Below, in pieces: positions 25,413-35,498 of a stretch of DNA of 64,000 bases. Made by a program: the position numbers and the translations under genes. The notes beneath the pieces are model-generated. The model saw only the letters and a program-made list of their open reading frames with translations, did no database searches and had not been told where the DNA came from. Each line of letters begins with the position of its first letter. Position 1 is the first letter of the stretch. Source of the stretch: Nereocystis luetkeana (lineage: Eukaryota; Sar; Phaeophyceae; Laminariales; Laminariaceae); assembly GCA_031213475.1 (NCBI GenBank), contig JARUPZ010000035.1, positions 219,501 through 283,500 on the forward strand, given 5' to 3'.

Positions 25413-28400
25413 GTAATGTCGGGTGAGCAGTAGATTTCCTGCACCTCCGTACAAAAGCTGCACACTCTGTCTGCTGTGCTGGGAGGGCGGGGACTCTTGT
25501 ATCTAGCGTAGCAGCAAGTATGCCATGCGTCATCCTACACAGGGCAGCGTATGCACAGGTAGGTGAGAGTAAGTACTCAAGCACTCAAGCGTACGGCGAA
25601 ACAACTTGCCCCAAAAATGGAACGAGGGCTTCCTTTTTGAGGGGAGCTTTTTTAGCGCTTCTTCGAGAAAGTGGTTGAGAGTCACTGCAGTGCAATGCTG
25701 CTGCTCTGTGTACGAGCCGCACAAGAACAAATAACCCTAAAAACCCTGAGCCAATCAGGCCCAATCAACCATTCATTATTGGTGAGCACTAGCCCCTTTG
25801 TGTCGTACACAGCGTTTGCCAACCATTTTATCGCGTAAGTGGTGACCCCGAGTCCTTCGCAGCCCCTCAGGTCTTCTTCGGGGAAACATGCGGTGGGTGG
25901 AGGTATTCATCTCAAGATCGTTACCCCGGAAGTTTCGAGGTATTCATACAGCTACGTTTCACTATTTTATAGATTGCGTATGCCGTGCCTGTCGTATCTA
26001 GTATGATGACATGGCTTTGCATTGCCCACTGCAGTGCATACTGCACACGTGGCAACGTAGTATCTCTGTGGCGTAGCTTTGTGACCACAGAACTTGTATC
26101 TCTTCTAGGATTGGAGAATCGGCACGGACACTGGTTGTGCTGGATGTCGACGGGTAGAAAGAAAAGAACACACACACACACACAGCAGCAGCACCACCAT
26201 CAACAACCAGTAGTAGAATTAATAGCAGTGGTCCCTCAAAATAGTGCCGGTTGAGTACTAAAGCCGGCGGGTGCCTGTGAATTCGCTTGGAGGAGTAGAC
26301 TGGATTATCCAGCGCGGCAGTGTACGGAGCAGTGTAGTTGGTGCCGGTTGCCGCTATAGTCCCGGCATCGCTGGCTGGCCATTCCGGCATTGTAGAGGGA
26401 TCAATACTGCTGTACTGCTGGTAATGCGGTAATAGTCTCAGCTATTTTTTATTTTATTTTTTTCCATCCCATTCATTATCTTCGCACATCTTCTTCTCTC
26501 TCTCCTTCCAACTCGTAACTCAGATCCGGGGTCACATAGCAGGCTCTTCTCCCCCCTTCCCGTATAGCTGTAATATATACCGGGGTACTGATACCGGTAC
26601 AGTTAGTACGTACCAGCACATGTTTAATATGTATCCACAGATGGCTGCTGAGTGGTGAATGAAGTTGTCGCTGTGACTGCAGACAATAGTAGTAGCATTA
26701 TTAATAGTAGTATTAAAATAGTGTATTGCTACTCGGTCACTCGGTCATACAGCCAGCCGCAGACGCACAACGGTGCAGGCTTGTGCAGAAACCAAAAGTG
26801 AAGTAGCACGTTGTTAGCACGGACGGTGTGTTGCGACGCTGAGCTCGAAAATCTCGGTGCTTCGTGGCACCACGTTCCCCTCCGCGTACCGCCGCGCTCA
26901 ACACTTTTATTTTGCCATGCTGCCTGTGGGTGTGTACTCGTATTAAAATGGTATATGCCCCATAGCCCTTTTTTGAGGGACCCTACGTAGACGAAGTGCG
27001 TTCGGGGCTTGGGAACAGGGATCCCGAATAATTACATGTCTCCACCACCTCGTCGTCGTTGGAATTTGGTCCGCGCACGCCCCAGTTGATTTACTTCTCT
27101 CTAAAATATAGACACATATCCTTATTAGTTAAAGCGCGGCAAGTAGCAGTGTGATGACGATGGTATCCAAATACATTGACCCTTTTAGGACCGCAGCCCC
27201 GTTTTTGGGAACAAACCAGTCGAATACCTACGAGGTATTAGTTTGTCCCCGGAACGGAACTGCAGTCCTAAAAGGGTTAATCAGAAAACAGAAATACCAG
27301 GTCACATGAAATACACACCGGATAAAATCCCCACTCGTGACAAGCCACGTGCCACCTCGAAAGTTGTTTTTGGGTTGTTCCCAAATAGCAGAGAATAGAC
27401 ACCCACTCCTCGAACTCTGCAGCTAGGATCAGATTTTGTCTTCCTCATACCTGGCATACGGACTACTGCAGCTGTACTTCCTGTTTGAGACAATTTAAAA
27501 CCCGTATAACAGTGGTGGCACGCGCGATCGAAGGATCACACACAACTTGCAAAGACGAGTTCGACCAAATCCTCGATCTCACAGCTCGCGTTGTTTTTTT
27601 TTAATTTTATCATAAACGGCTTATCATATACCAGGGTACCAGGTATATGATAAGTTGGAAATTCACAGTAAAAATGGGATATAGACGAAACGTAGTACGC
27701 AGCTTGCAAAGTTGAGTATCAACTAAAGAGGACCTTTAACAATCTGGGAGAAGGGATCTTTAGGTTGGTAGGCTGTTGAGGTGTTTTGGTTCCTGTTGGG
27801 ATCAAGGCACAGGCGAAAACCCAACCCTACCCCTGACTCTAACCCTAACCCTAACCCTGACCCCAAACCGCAGCCGAAACAGGCTAAAACTCGCCATAAA
27901 CGCGGCTACGCCGACTTTGCATCGAACCAGGAAATTTCTCAGATGCTGACGACGATTCCGAAGTGCAGACCACGCTAAACATTTTTCAAGTCAAAAACAT
28001 CCCTAAAGATCCCTTCTCCCAGACTGCTAAACCTACTCGAGGCAACTAAATATGCATGCTACGTACCAGTACTGTATATAAATAGTCGGTCGAACTCACA
28101 GCTGGCGTCTTTTTTTCATATATATATCATAGAAAAGCCCCTAATTATACGTCATCAATATACCAGGTTGTTGTTGTTGTTGTTCTCACATTAACTCACA
28201 ATTCAATGCAGTCCGTGGTCGCAGGACAGGCTCCAATAACTCTGGAGTGGAAGAAATACCTCAAGTAAAAAACAGAGGCAAAAAACAAAAAACAAGCATA
28301 CGCACTCCACCACTGCGGACACCAGGGAAGCAAAAAGGAGACTATTAATAGCAGACAAAAACCTAAAAAAAAAAGAAGATGAAGCTAAGCAAAAGAAAAA

Positions 28401-29067
28401 CAAAAACAAAACTAAAACAGAAGCAGATAGCCAAACGCAAAAAAACAGGTATCAGATTTCGTCTACAAACTGAAGGGACCTGTGGGCCCCATAAATTGAA
28501 CATTATCGTTTTACCAGAGGTGGGGGTGGCCCCTTCAGCCTTACAAATGAGCCATACCTGATACGGCAGCAAAATCTGATGATCTGGAGTCTCTAATGAA
28601 GCGTTATACGTCCACTCCAACAGCAGTATTAATAGTAGTATTGATACTATTAACCCTTTTAGGACCCCAGCCCCGTTTAGGGGACAAACCACTCATAATT
28701 TGAGTGCTTTCTCCCCACATGTGGGACTGCGGTGCTAAAAGGGTTAATAGGGAGCCACAGCAATAATAGTGTGGGCAAAACAGTCAGTTCACAGGCCCCT
28801 TGCACCTGGTTTACCGTTCTCGAGTATCGCGAATCGAGGTTGAAAAGGGCCACCTAACTTAACTGCTGTACTCTGCACGAGAAAAGTGTATGCCACGGCG
28901 GCAGCGGAGTGCCTATACATGGTGCATGGGTTTCCTTTTGTTTCCGAGGTTTTCTTCTTTCGGGAAAGTTATGAGTGATCCATGTTGAAGGATCGTGCTG
29001 CACATTGTCGGATGGCGAAATAAATAATAATAATACATACCAGGGGTACAGCAGTGTACTAAACAGC

Positions 29068-29113
<46 letters not shown>

Positions 29114-30479
29114 TGAATAGGTACTTGGTACTACTGTATAAAAGTATCCTTCGAGAGATCGACCGACCGTTCTCATAGGCGTAGTCAGTACCTTTATACA
29201 CCTAAACAGCCAGTCGCAGAGGCCACCTTACTTATTACGCAAACAGCGACGCCTGCCGAGGAGCACAGCAGCAGCCGTGACGTGAGAGAGGGGTGTTATC
29301 CGTCGTGCTTTATTATCCGAGTACGTATGCACTACTTACTGCTGTCTTGTGTCATACCTGGTACCTGGTACCAGGTACCAGATACATCTTATTTCGCGTC
29401 GGAGGTTGTCATGATGTTACATACCACCCCAACAGGCAGGCCAACCAGCCCCGGTAACTTTTCTCTCGTGGTCGTAGATCATTGAAGATAGGAGGAATTC
29501 GTACTATTACGGGGGACCATAGTTAACAGGACCTATGGTACACATAAAAACCTATATGTTTAACCATTTTTACCAACAATATTTGGTCCTGTTAACTATG
29601 GCCCCCCGTAGTATTAACATTAAAATTAAAATTAATACGAGGTACTGATAATAACCTGGAGTAATAACAGTTCGCTATTATTTAATGTTATACCAGGTAC
29701 CTGGTACACAGTACAGCAGTACAGCAGTAGTATTAAATAGTACCAGGTAGCTCGTTTTCACCTCACACCCTACGTACTCGTACGACGAACAAATCGTGAC
29801 GAACGCGTCAAATATTTCATACCATATACGTGAGCGTATGAAAATTCCGGGTTCGAGTTCACAAGTGGACGGACCCGAGCCCAAATGCCTGACGAACGAT
29901 CGCCAGCATTCTCGCCAGCTCGACAACATCCCCTAAGATATACACACAAGGTATGTATGTATGGATGTCCCCTATAAGTAAGTATAATACCATGGTATTA
30001 TTTATGGTACCTGGTATGATCGTACAGCAGTATCTGCGGGTGGGTGTGATACCTACCGTATCTTCTTTCTCGTTGCGCCACTCTGTTGCTACTACTACAG
30101 CAGTACGTACTATTTATGCTATTCATACTACCGCTGTCAACGCTCGAGAACTGCTGCCTGCTGCAGTTGCCATTTGATTATTTATTTGCCCGTCCATTGG
30201 CACCTGGTATAGTTTATGAGCCTTAGAGCAATTCGGTTGTGAATGGATGGTGTTGTTGTGCCACCACCACCAGCGAATGGCAACCACAGCAAAGCAGCAG
30301 CAGCAACCAGCAACAACAACAGCTGCGTATAAATCTCACCAGGCTTTGAAGACGGGACCCTGGGAGTACTGTCGTGAAATCGGGAAGACCTGGGCGATGT
30401 GACCGTCAACCCGCTGCATAGCCGCAACAATAGCGGCTGCGGTTATGGCGGTGGTGGTCGGCGATCTTCTCGAAGTCAT
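20886..30479 (-). CDS. Secreted lytic polysaccharide monooxygenase, right copy (5 exons)
   Basis: Inverted paralogue of the gene at 4754-12617. Exons on the minus strand: 30479-30340, 23284-23068, 22505-22389, 21966-21681 and 21073-20886; lengths and phases equal those of the left copy, giving 315 residues. The brace residues His27 and His157 and Phe306 are kept, as are the YYTGNTCKH segment and the C-terminal E-F-x-x-C-x-D-I-x-I. Mature proteins differ at only a few sites seen by eye (for example GPERT against GPEHT, PQEI against PEEI, and TPNSEW against TPNRDW). The signal peptides differ much more. No stop or frameshift is seen, so both copies look functional. The start is the ATG at 30479; longer frames upstream run through homopolymers. 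Genes converge tail to tail, stops 8.3 kb apart. Confidence 0.87.
23894..23936. mobile_element. Half copy of MITE family A
   Basis: 'taggtcctatttactaggg' followed by 'tcccccgtaata' matches one terminal half of the family A elements at 29505 and 32841. The other half is absent. Confidence 0.6.
24509..24600. mobile_element. piggyBac-like MITE (family B), copy 4
   Basis: CCCTTTTAGGACTGCA start and complementary end at AAAAAGGG. TTAA follows on the right, while the left flank reads ATTA, so one target copy has mutated. Confidence 0.8.
25373..25409. repeat. AT microsatellite
   Basis: About 18 AT units in intron 1 of the right LPMO gene, with no equivalent in the left arm. Confidence 0.9.
25925..26170 (-). 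repeat. Dispersed repeat family D, copy 2
   Basis: Complement of copy 1 (6372-6610), about 97% alike by eye, and at the corresponding place within intron 1. It was therefore copied with the arm rather than inserted separately. Confidence 0.7.
26454..26572 (-). mobile_element. SINE, 3'-end fragment (copy S5)
   Basis: Matches the last 115 bp or so of the SINE at 43289-43636 (complement of 'catcccattcattatcttc' through 'ggctcttct'), next to a T-rich stretch that is the poly(A) tail in reverse. The tRNA-like head is missing. Confidence 0.7.
27180..27276. mobile_element. piggyBac-like MITE (family B), copy 5
   Basis: CCCTTTTAGGACCGCAG at one end and its complement ending GGG at the other. TTAA on the right and TTGA on the left. 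Confidence 0.82.
27620..27655. repeat. Perfect short hairpin
   Basis: The arms CTTATCATATACC and GGTATATGATAAG are exact complements around a 9-base centre containing GGTACC. The hairpin embeds the recurrent CCAGG/TACC word. Confidence 0.75.
27726..28038. mobile_element. Small inverted-repeat element with telomere-like core
   Basis: 'agtctgggagaagggatctt' type ends (27738-27768 on + and 28003-28030 as the complement) flank about 230 bp. Inside is CTAACCCTAACCCTAACCC-like sequence at 27837-27858 and a 65-codon frame rich in Pro, Asn and Lys that is probably just the repeat being read. It may be a MITE or an interstitial telomeric insertion. Confidence 0.5.
28654..28743. mobile_element. piggyBac-like MITE (family B), copy 6
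   Basis: Cleanest copy for target sites: TTAA directly before CCCTTTTAGGACC and directly after AAAAGGG. It lies 45 bp after TATTAATA words. Confidence 0.87.
29065..29113. repeat. AGT triplet run
   Basis: About 16 AGT units in intron 1 of the right LPMO gene. Open frames through it encode only homopolymers. Confidence 0.9.
29505..29614. mobile_element. MITE family A, copy 1
   Basis: About 108 bp with inverted ends: TATTACGGGGGACCATAGTT and its complement, and an AT-rich centre containing 'cctatatgtttaacca'. TA at both edges would fit a TA target duplication as in Tc1/mariner-type MITEs (inference). Confidence 0.8.
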
Positions 30480-30550
30480 GATTGTAGGGGGTCTGGAGTC
30501 TGGATATCTAGGATGTGGGTGGATCGAGAACAGATCTGATGATGATGTCA

Positions 30551-30590
<40 letters not shown>
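30551..30590. repeat. CTG triplet run upstream of right LPMO exon 1
   Basis: Thirteen CTG units about 70 bp 5' of the right LPMO start on its strand, where they read CAG. The left gene has short CAG runs at a similar place (4633-4650 and 4740-4750). It could sit in the 5' UTR or promoter. Confidence 0.8.
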
Positions 30591-30591
<1 letters not shown>

Positions 30592-31359
30592 AACCGCTGC
30601 TTGCTTCTTGTTGTAGCGGTAGTGACGAGATATATGGTGGCGCTGTCGAGAAGCTGCTGCAGCAATACGACAGGAAGGAGGGGAGGGGGCGAGTGCGTGT
30701 GTGCGAGTGGGAGGAGAGCGGTAGAGCGGCAAGGACAAGAGGTCACACCAGCAGCAGCAGCAGCGGGACTGTCACAACAACAGTTCAACAGTCCTGCGAG
30801 AGAAAAAAATGTCATTCCTCGAGAGTTTTTTTTTCCGTTGTACCCGGTCTACTCAACTAGATCTACTCTATTATTCATACTATTAATACTATTGACAACA
30901 GAGTGCGTGCGTCCTGTTTATTTACTGCTTTAATAATTGTTGTCGAGAAAGAACCGTTAAAAAAATGCATGCATGTGAAAAACGCACCACAGAGCAGGAT
31001 GGACGCATGATATCAAGGTCGGGTCGGTCGCGTTTCTTCTGGTTGGTCGTGTGATTTGGTTGCTTGAAAGCGCCAAAACAAATCACAGACCTTACTCTTC
31101 CAACGGCCATAAACTCGAATTAAACGACCTCGTCCAAGCTCAGGTCTGCAATTCGACGTTAGAATTAAAAAGATTAAAGTCACCACGAGTAACATACCAG
31201 AGGTACACTACGTATATTAATATTAATGATGCTACTTGCAAGTACAACAAATACGATTCCTGGTACACCATGCACTACGTACGAGTACTGGTATAAAAAT
31301 AGTGTAATTGTGCACGCTTATCTTACATCTGCATAGCGACGCGTAGTTTCTCTGAACGT

Positions 31360-31475
31360 TGCGTAGTTTGTGACCACAGCGCGTGTACCAGGTATGTATA
31401 TCTCTCTAGGATTTAAGAATCGGCACGAACACTACTAACTAGCTGTTGTGCTGGATGTCGAGGGGGAGAAACAAC
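31360..31475 (-). repeat. Dispersed repeat family D, copy 3, partial
   Basis: Complementary orientation: 'gtgaccacagcg', 'tctctctaggattt', 'gaatcggcacg' and 'tgtgctggatgtcga', interrupted by TACCAGGTA-containing sequence that is absent in other copies. Confidence 0.55.
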
Positions 31476-31604
31476 ACATACATACCAGGTAGGTACAGTA
31501 GTAGTATAGATATATACAGTAGTAGTACGTCATCACATTTTTCTGGGCTACGCGCACGATGGCAACATGCTGTAATCAGGTACAATCATATATATATATC
31601 CAGT

Positions 31605-31900
31605 GTGTGTGATCTTCACTATAATACTAAACCGTGGTTTCTACCCGTTGACGTCCAGCATAGCCAGTGTGTCCGTGCCGATTCTTCATGCGATACCTGG
31701 TAGACTGATGGAAGCTCTGTCATCACAAAACCACGACACAGAAATATAAAACATTGTAACGCAGTGAGCAGAATAGACAGAATGCACTGCAATGCCATGT
31801 CATCGTTGTTGTTGTTGTTGTTGTTGTTGTTGTTGGGTAGGCTCCAACAACTCTGGAGCGGAAGAATACCTTGGGGGGGGGAAAAACAAGCAAAGAATGA
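31605..31900 (+). repeat. Dispersed repeat family D, copy 4
   Basis: 'taaaccgtggtttctaccc', 'gacgtccagcatagccagtg' and 'gtgccgattctt' match the family. A GTT run (31805-31837) and a stretch resembling 28215-28330 follow. Confidence 0.6.
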
Positions 31901-32345
31901 TACACATAGTATATCGTACATACATGATAACATGATAACTAGTTACTGCTGATGAAGCACATCGATATCTACACGTCAGACAAAAATTAAAAGTGAGGTC
32001 CGCGCACGCACGTGCGTACGTATGAGGTACATATGTCATGCGGTACGCTGTACAAGTCGCCGCAGAACCCGAGAAGACCGCATAATAATACCCAGAAGAA
32101 ATAGACAGGATGAACAAACAACTCGACGTCGAAAAATCGAAATCGAAATCGAGAAAATTAAAAAGTGAAGAGAGAGAAAAATAATAAATTCAACCTAGAA
32201 AAAGCAACATGCAAAGCAAACACACAACAAGAGACTGAGCAGATTTTCGCAGATTGAAGGCTCGCAAGCTATGCGAGAGGAGTGCAGGACAGAGATAAGA
32301 AAAACCGGAAACAAACATGCATCTCCTCGTAACGCATGATTTATT

Positions 32346-32566
32346 TCTTTTTGCTCATCCCATTTATTATCTTCGCACATCGTCTTCTCTCTCTCCTTCC
32401 AACTCGTAACTAACTCAGATCCGGGGTCACATAGCAGGCTCTTCTACCCCCTTCCCGCTACGGTATGTGCCTTCATTTTTATCGCGAGAAGATTTCAGCC
32501 TTTTCTTCCCTCGTCGACTCGCATCGAATTGTGCCTACCCACGCTGCAAGGCGCTCTCAACAACTT
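32346..32566 (-). mobile_element. SINE, body and tail without head (copy S4)
   Basis: Matches the body of S1 and S2 from the poly(A)-proximal 'catcccatttattatctt' to 'gcgctctcaacaa', then stops before the tRNA-like part. 5' truncation is usual for retroposed copies. Confidence 0.75.
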
Positions 32567-32798
32567 AATAGCAATCAATCCAGATGCGTTGAAAGAGAGA
32601 AAGAGAGAAAGGAGGCGAAGAAAACAGAGAAAAAAATGAAAATATGAAAGCAAGAAAAAAATGGAAGCATCGCGCGCACCCGGAAATGTGACAGACAATA
32701 CAAAGCACCTACCTGGTACCTGAGATACCTGGTAAAACAAAAAAAATACCACCACGAGAGGAAACAGAGTACAGCAGTAGTAGTGGGCGCCCGGTGAA

Positions 32799-33003
32799 AG
32801 CTTTTAGGACTGCAGTCAGTCCCGTTTTGAGGACAACCTGATACGGGGGACCATACATAGTAAATAGGGCCTATGGTATACACAAAATATTTACTACCTA
32901 TTTTTACTGACAGCAGTAGTTGGTCCTATTTACTATGGTCCCCCGTACTACTAGTCAAATTTCAAGTAGTTAGTCCTCGCAACGGGACTGCCGTCCTAAA
33001 AGG
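32799..33003. mobile_element. piggyBac-like MITE (family B), copy 7, split by a family A MITE
   Basis: The left part (ttttaggactgcagtc) and right part (gggactgccgtcctaaaag) belong to family B. Between them, at about 32841-32949, lies a complete family A element. The nesting shows that this A copy is younger than this B copy. Confidence 0.8.
32841..32949. mobile_element. MITE family A, copy 2 (nested)
   Basis: Inverted ends ATACGGGGGACCATA and its complement, with a diverged centre (taaatagggcc instead of taacaggacc). It is inserted in family B copy 7. Confidence 0.8.
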
Positions 33004-33189
33004 TCAACGCGATATCCAGGCTCGTTGGCTTATTTCTTATTTCTTTTCCGATCTTGGTATAACTCTATTGTACAGGATTTTTAGAGTTGGTTCCACTGTC
33101 TATCGAGCTGTGTTTCTTAACTCACAACTTTCATATTGTTCGTGCCGATCTGAGCCGATTTTTCTTGACATAATAATGTGTTGCGAGTT

Positions 33190-33545
33190 CAGTTAGGGGA
33201 TCCCCCTAGTTGTTAGGGAATCACTTCTGTCTTGCGGGATGGGATCCCCACCAGGATTATTAGGGGATCCCCTCTCGCCTTCTTAGGGGATCCCTATTTA
33301 TTTGTCATAGGGACCCCCTCTTGCGTTAGGGATCCCCAACAGGATTATCAGGGGATCCCCTATGGCGAGAGGGGATCCCCTAAGCCTGTTGTAAGGGGTC
33401 CCCTAAGGCGAGAGGGGATCCCCCAAGCCTATTATTGCAAGGGGTCCCCTAAGGCGAGAGGGGAGATCCCCTGATCCTGTTGGAGATCCCCTAATAAGGC
33501 GAGAGGGGATCCCGCAAGAAGACAAAAGGGCCCCCCTAACTATTA
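33190..33545. repeat. GGGGATCCCC minisatellite
   Basis: More than a dozen occurrences of the palindromic core GGGGATCCCC or GGATCCC, in units of about 30-36 bp with 'ctaaggcgagag'. Many BamHI sites are clustered. Open frames through it (33232-33474) are repeat translation only. Confidence 0.8.
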
Positions 33546-33726
33546 ATAGGACCTGGGGATGGAACGTTGATGAGGAGTAGAATATACTACTCGTATACCT
33601 GTAGCTAAAATGAAACGAGGTGGGGAATGGAAATTAATTGGGAAACGGCTGGCAGAGAAGGGTATGAGGGATATTGCTGATTTACCGAAGGAAGGACGCT
33701 CGGTTTAAATCGGAACGGCATCTACG

Positions 33727-34074
33727 TTTTTTTTTTTTTTTTTTTTTGCACATCCCATTTATTATCTTCGCACATCTTCTTCTCTCTCTCCTTCCAACTC
33801 GTAACTCAGATGCGGGGTCATATAGCAGGCTCTTCTACCCCCTTCCCGCTACGGTACGTGCCTTCATTTTTATCGCGAGAAGATTTCAGCCTTTTCTTCC
33901 CCCGTCGACTCGCATCGAATTGTGCCTACCCACGCTGCAAGGCGCTCTCAACAATTGAATCCTTTATTATTTTTGCAAATAAAGTCAAATGTCCGATCCA
34001 CCTGGGGCTCGAACCCAGGACTCAAACACCAAGTAGAATCCGAGGTTAACCACTTGAACCACCGGGGCGACCGG
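33727..34074 (-). mobile_element. tRNA-derived SINE, full length (copy S1)
   Basis: On the minus strand it starts with a tRNA-like head (A-box-like 'ggtggttcaagtggtta', B-box-like 'gggttcgagcccc'), then a body of about 250 bp and a 21-base poly(A) tail (T-run at 33727-33747). Flanking CTAC on both sides may be a short target duplication. Pol III-driven retroposition is the family mode. Confidence 0.85.
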
Positions 34075-34159
34075 CTACTTGGTTGTATTGTCGGAAGGCA
34101 GGTAACATAATCTAGTAATGCACGGGGATCCCCTAACTCGCAACAATAATGTTTATCAA

Positions 34160-34248
34160 TCCTTTTGGAACCGCAGATCCCTTTTGGGGACAAACCAGCC
34201 GAATTCTAAGTAGTTTGCCCCCAAAACGGGATTGCAGTCCTAAAAGGG
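34160..34248. mobile_element. piggyBac-like MITE (family B), copy 8
   Basis: CCTTTTGGAACCGCAG start and complementary end at AAAAGGG, TTAA on the right and TCAA on the left. Confidence 0.8.
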
Positions 34249-34289
34249 TTAACTGCGGGCGCTCAGTGTAGGACGACAGAGAGTAAGAT

Positions 34290-34620
34290 TGCCAAAAAAA
34301 AGAACAGCAGCCAAACCGAGAGGCACAACAAAAACACTCTCCAGGCGGCCGCAGCAGCAGCAGCAGTTTGGGGTACGGGTAGCATGGACACAGGCCACCT
34401 GCTAGTAGTCGGTCTGGTACCTTGCGACCCTGTCTGCCGTCTCTTTCCTCGGTCTGCTTGCGTCAACAAACAGCGGTTTCCCCACGACGGCCGTCCCTCC
34501 CCCCCTTTGCCCATTCCCTTGGACGCCACACCCATATAACTGGTGTGTGGCACTTCCTACTCAACTTCGCCTCATCTTCGTGCTCAACACGAAAGACAAA
34601 GACAGAAAGAAAGACCAAAC
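34290..34620 (+). repeat. Dispersed repeat family E, copy 2
   Basis: Shares 'ggtaccttgcgaccc', 'ctgccgtctc', 'cccattcccttgga' and a purine-rich end with 6690-7040 and 46270-46600. Non-coding. Confidence 0.45.
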
Positions 34621-35014
34621 AAACGTCATAATAAATATGTACCAACCAGGTACCACGTACGTACATGGATACTACGAATAAATAAATGGAGAAGACCAAT
34701 AAATACGGACAGATATAAATAACGCAAAAAAAGGTAAGAAGCTATCTATGTACTACTTCGCTGCTGCCGTAATAATGCGTGATTAGAAACCGAGATGGGT
34801 TTACGCAGCACGCATATAAATATGTGACATCATCATGTCACCATGACCATGACAGACCACAGAGAATGAGAGGAGAAAGGAGAGGGCGTTGTGTGATGGA
34901 GTGAGAGTGTTACGAGCGAAATCAGGGAAAATTCCAAAAAAACAAAAAATAAAAAGTGGACCCCAAACAGCAACTAACCAACTACTGGAACAATACACGA
35001 TAGTATGATATTAG

Positions 35015-35097
35015 TAGTAGTAGTAGTTGTTGTTGTGGTAGTAAGTAGTACTGTAAAGCGTGGTAGTAGAAGTAGTAGTAGTAAGTAGTAGTATTAA

Positions 35098-35149
<52 letters not shown>

Positions 35150-35175
35150 TGTAGTAGTAGTAGTAGTAGTAGTAG
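35015..35175. repeat. AGT triplet array
   Basis: About 160 bp of interrupted AGT units, longest pure block about 35097-35148. The frames read as homopolymers. Confidence 0.88.
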
Positions 35176-35498
35176 CAGCACAACACGAGACCGATGACAA
35201 CACCTGAGAGCTGAAATCTCATTCAACAGCACCATTTATTTATCACCGCTACGTATGTATGTATGTATGTGGTGTGGTTTTCCAGGTACTCGTCAGGTAC
35301 TCGTACTCGTGAACGACAATAAAACATACATAACCACAACAAACAAGCAGCAAAATACGTCCTTCCTCTGTCTGCCAGGTTATTTGTGTTCACAGCTTCG
35401 GAGCTGAACTGCAATGCAGCAAGCAGCAGTTGGTAGCAACAACAACAGTGTTATTAATAGTATTTTTCATAGTATAAAAATAGTGTGTTTCGCAGTTA

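Larger units (their letters stand above)
23285..30339 (-). other. 7.1-kb first intron of the right LPMO gene
   Basis: It begins GTGAGA after exon 1 and ends CGCAG before exon 2, restoring the same Trp47 codon as in the left copy. It is filled with repeats listed separately. No nested gene was recognised; short frames such as 24654-25082 and 24994-25356 show no motif. Confidence 0.7.
19190..31060 (-). repeat. Right arm of the giant inverted duplication
   Basis: Complement of about 4290-14710, carrying the second LPMO gene on the minus strand. It is about 1.4 kb longer than the left arm, mostly because of insertions in intron 1 (SINE piece, AT run, AGT run, three family B MITEs, a family A MITE). 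The inner and outer edges grade into unrelated sequence. Confidence 0.85.

Noticed and set aside
30336-30815. 159-codon frame starting upstream of the right LPMO exon 1
   Set aside because: The extra 5' part is translated CAG/CCG repeats. The signal peptide and the match to the left copy support the start at 30479.
4290-31060. Palindrome as a simple assembly fold-back
   Set aside because: The arms differ by many substitutions, indels and separate transposon insertions, and a 4.5-kb unmatched spacer lies between them; a fold-back artefact would be near-perfect throughout.
33970-34074. tRNA gene
   Set aside because: The head has A/B-box-like sequence but no paired acceptor stem, and it continues into a repeated body with poly(A); it is a SINE.
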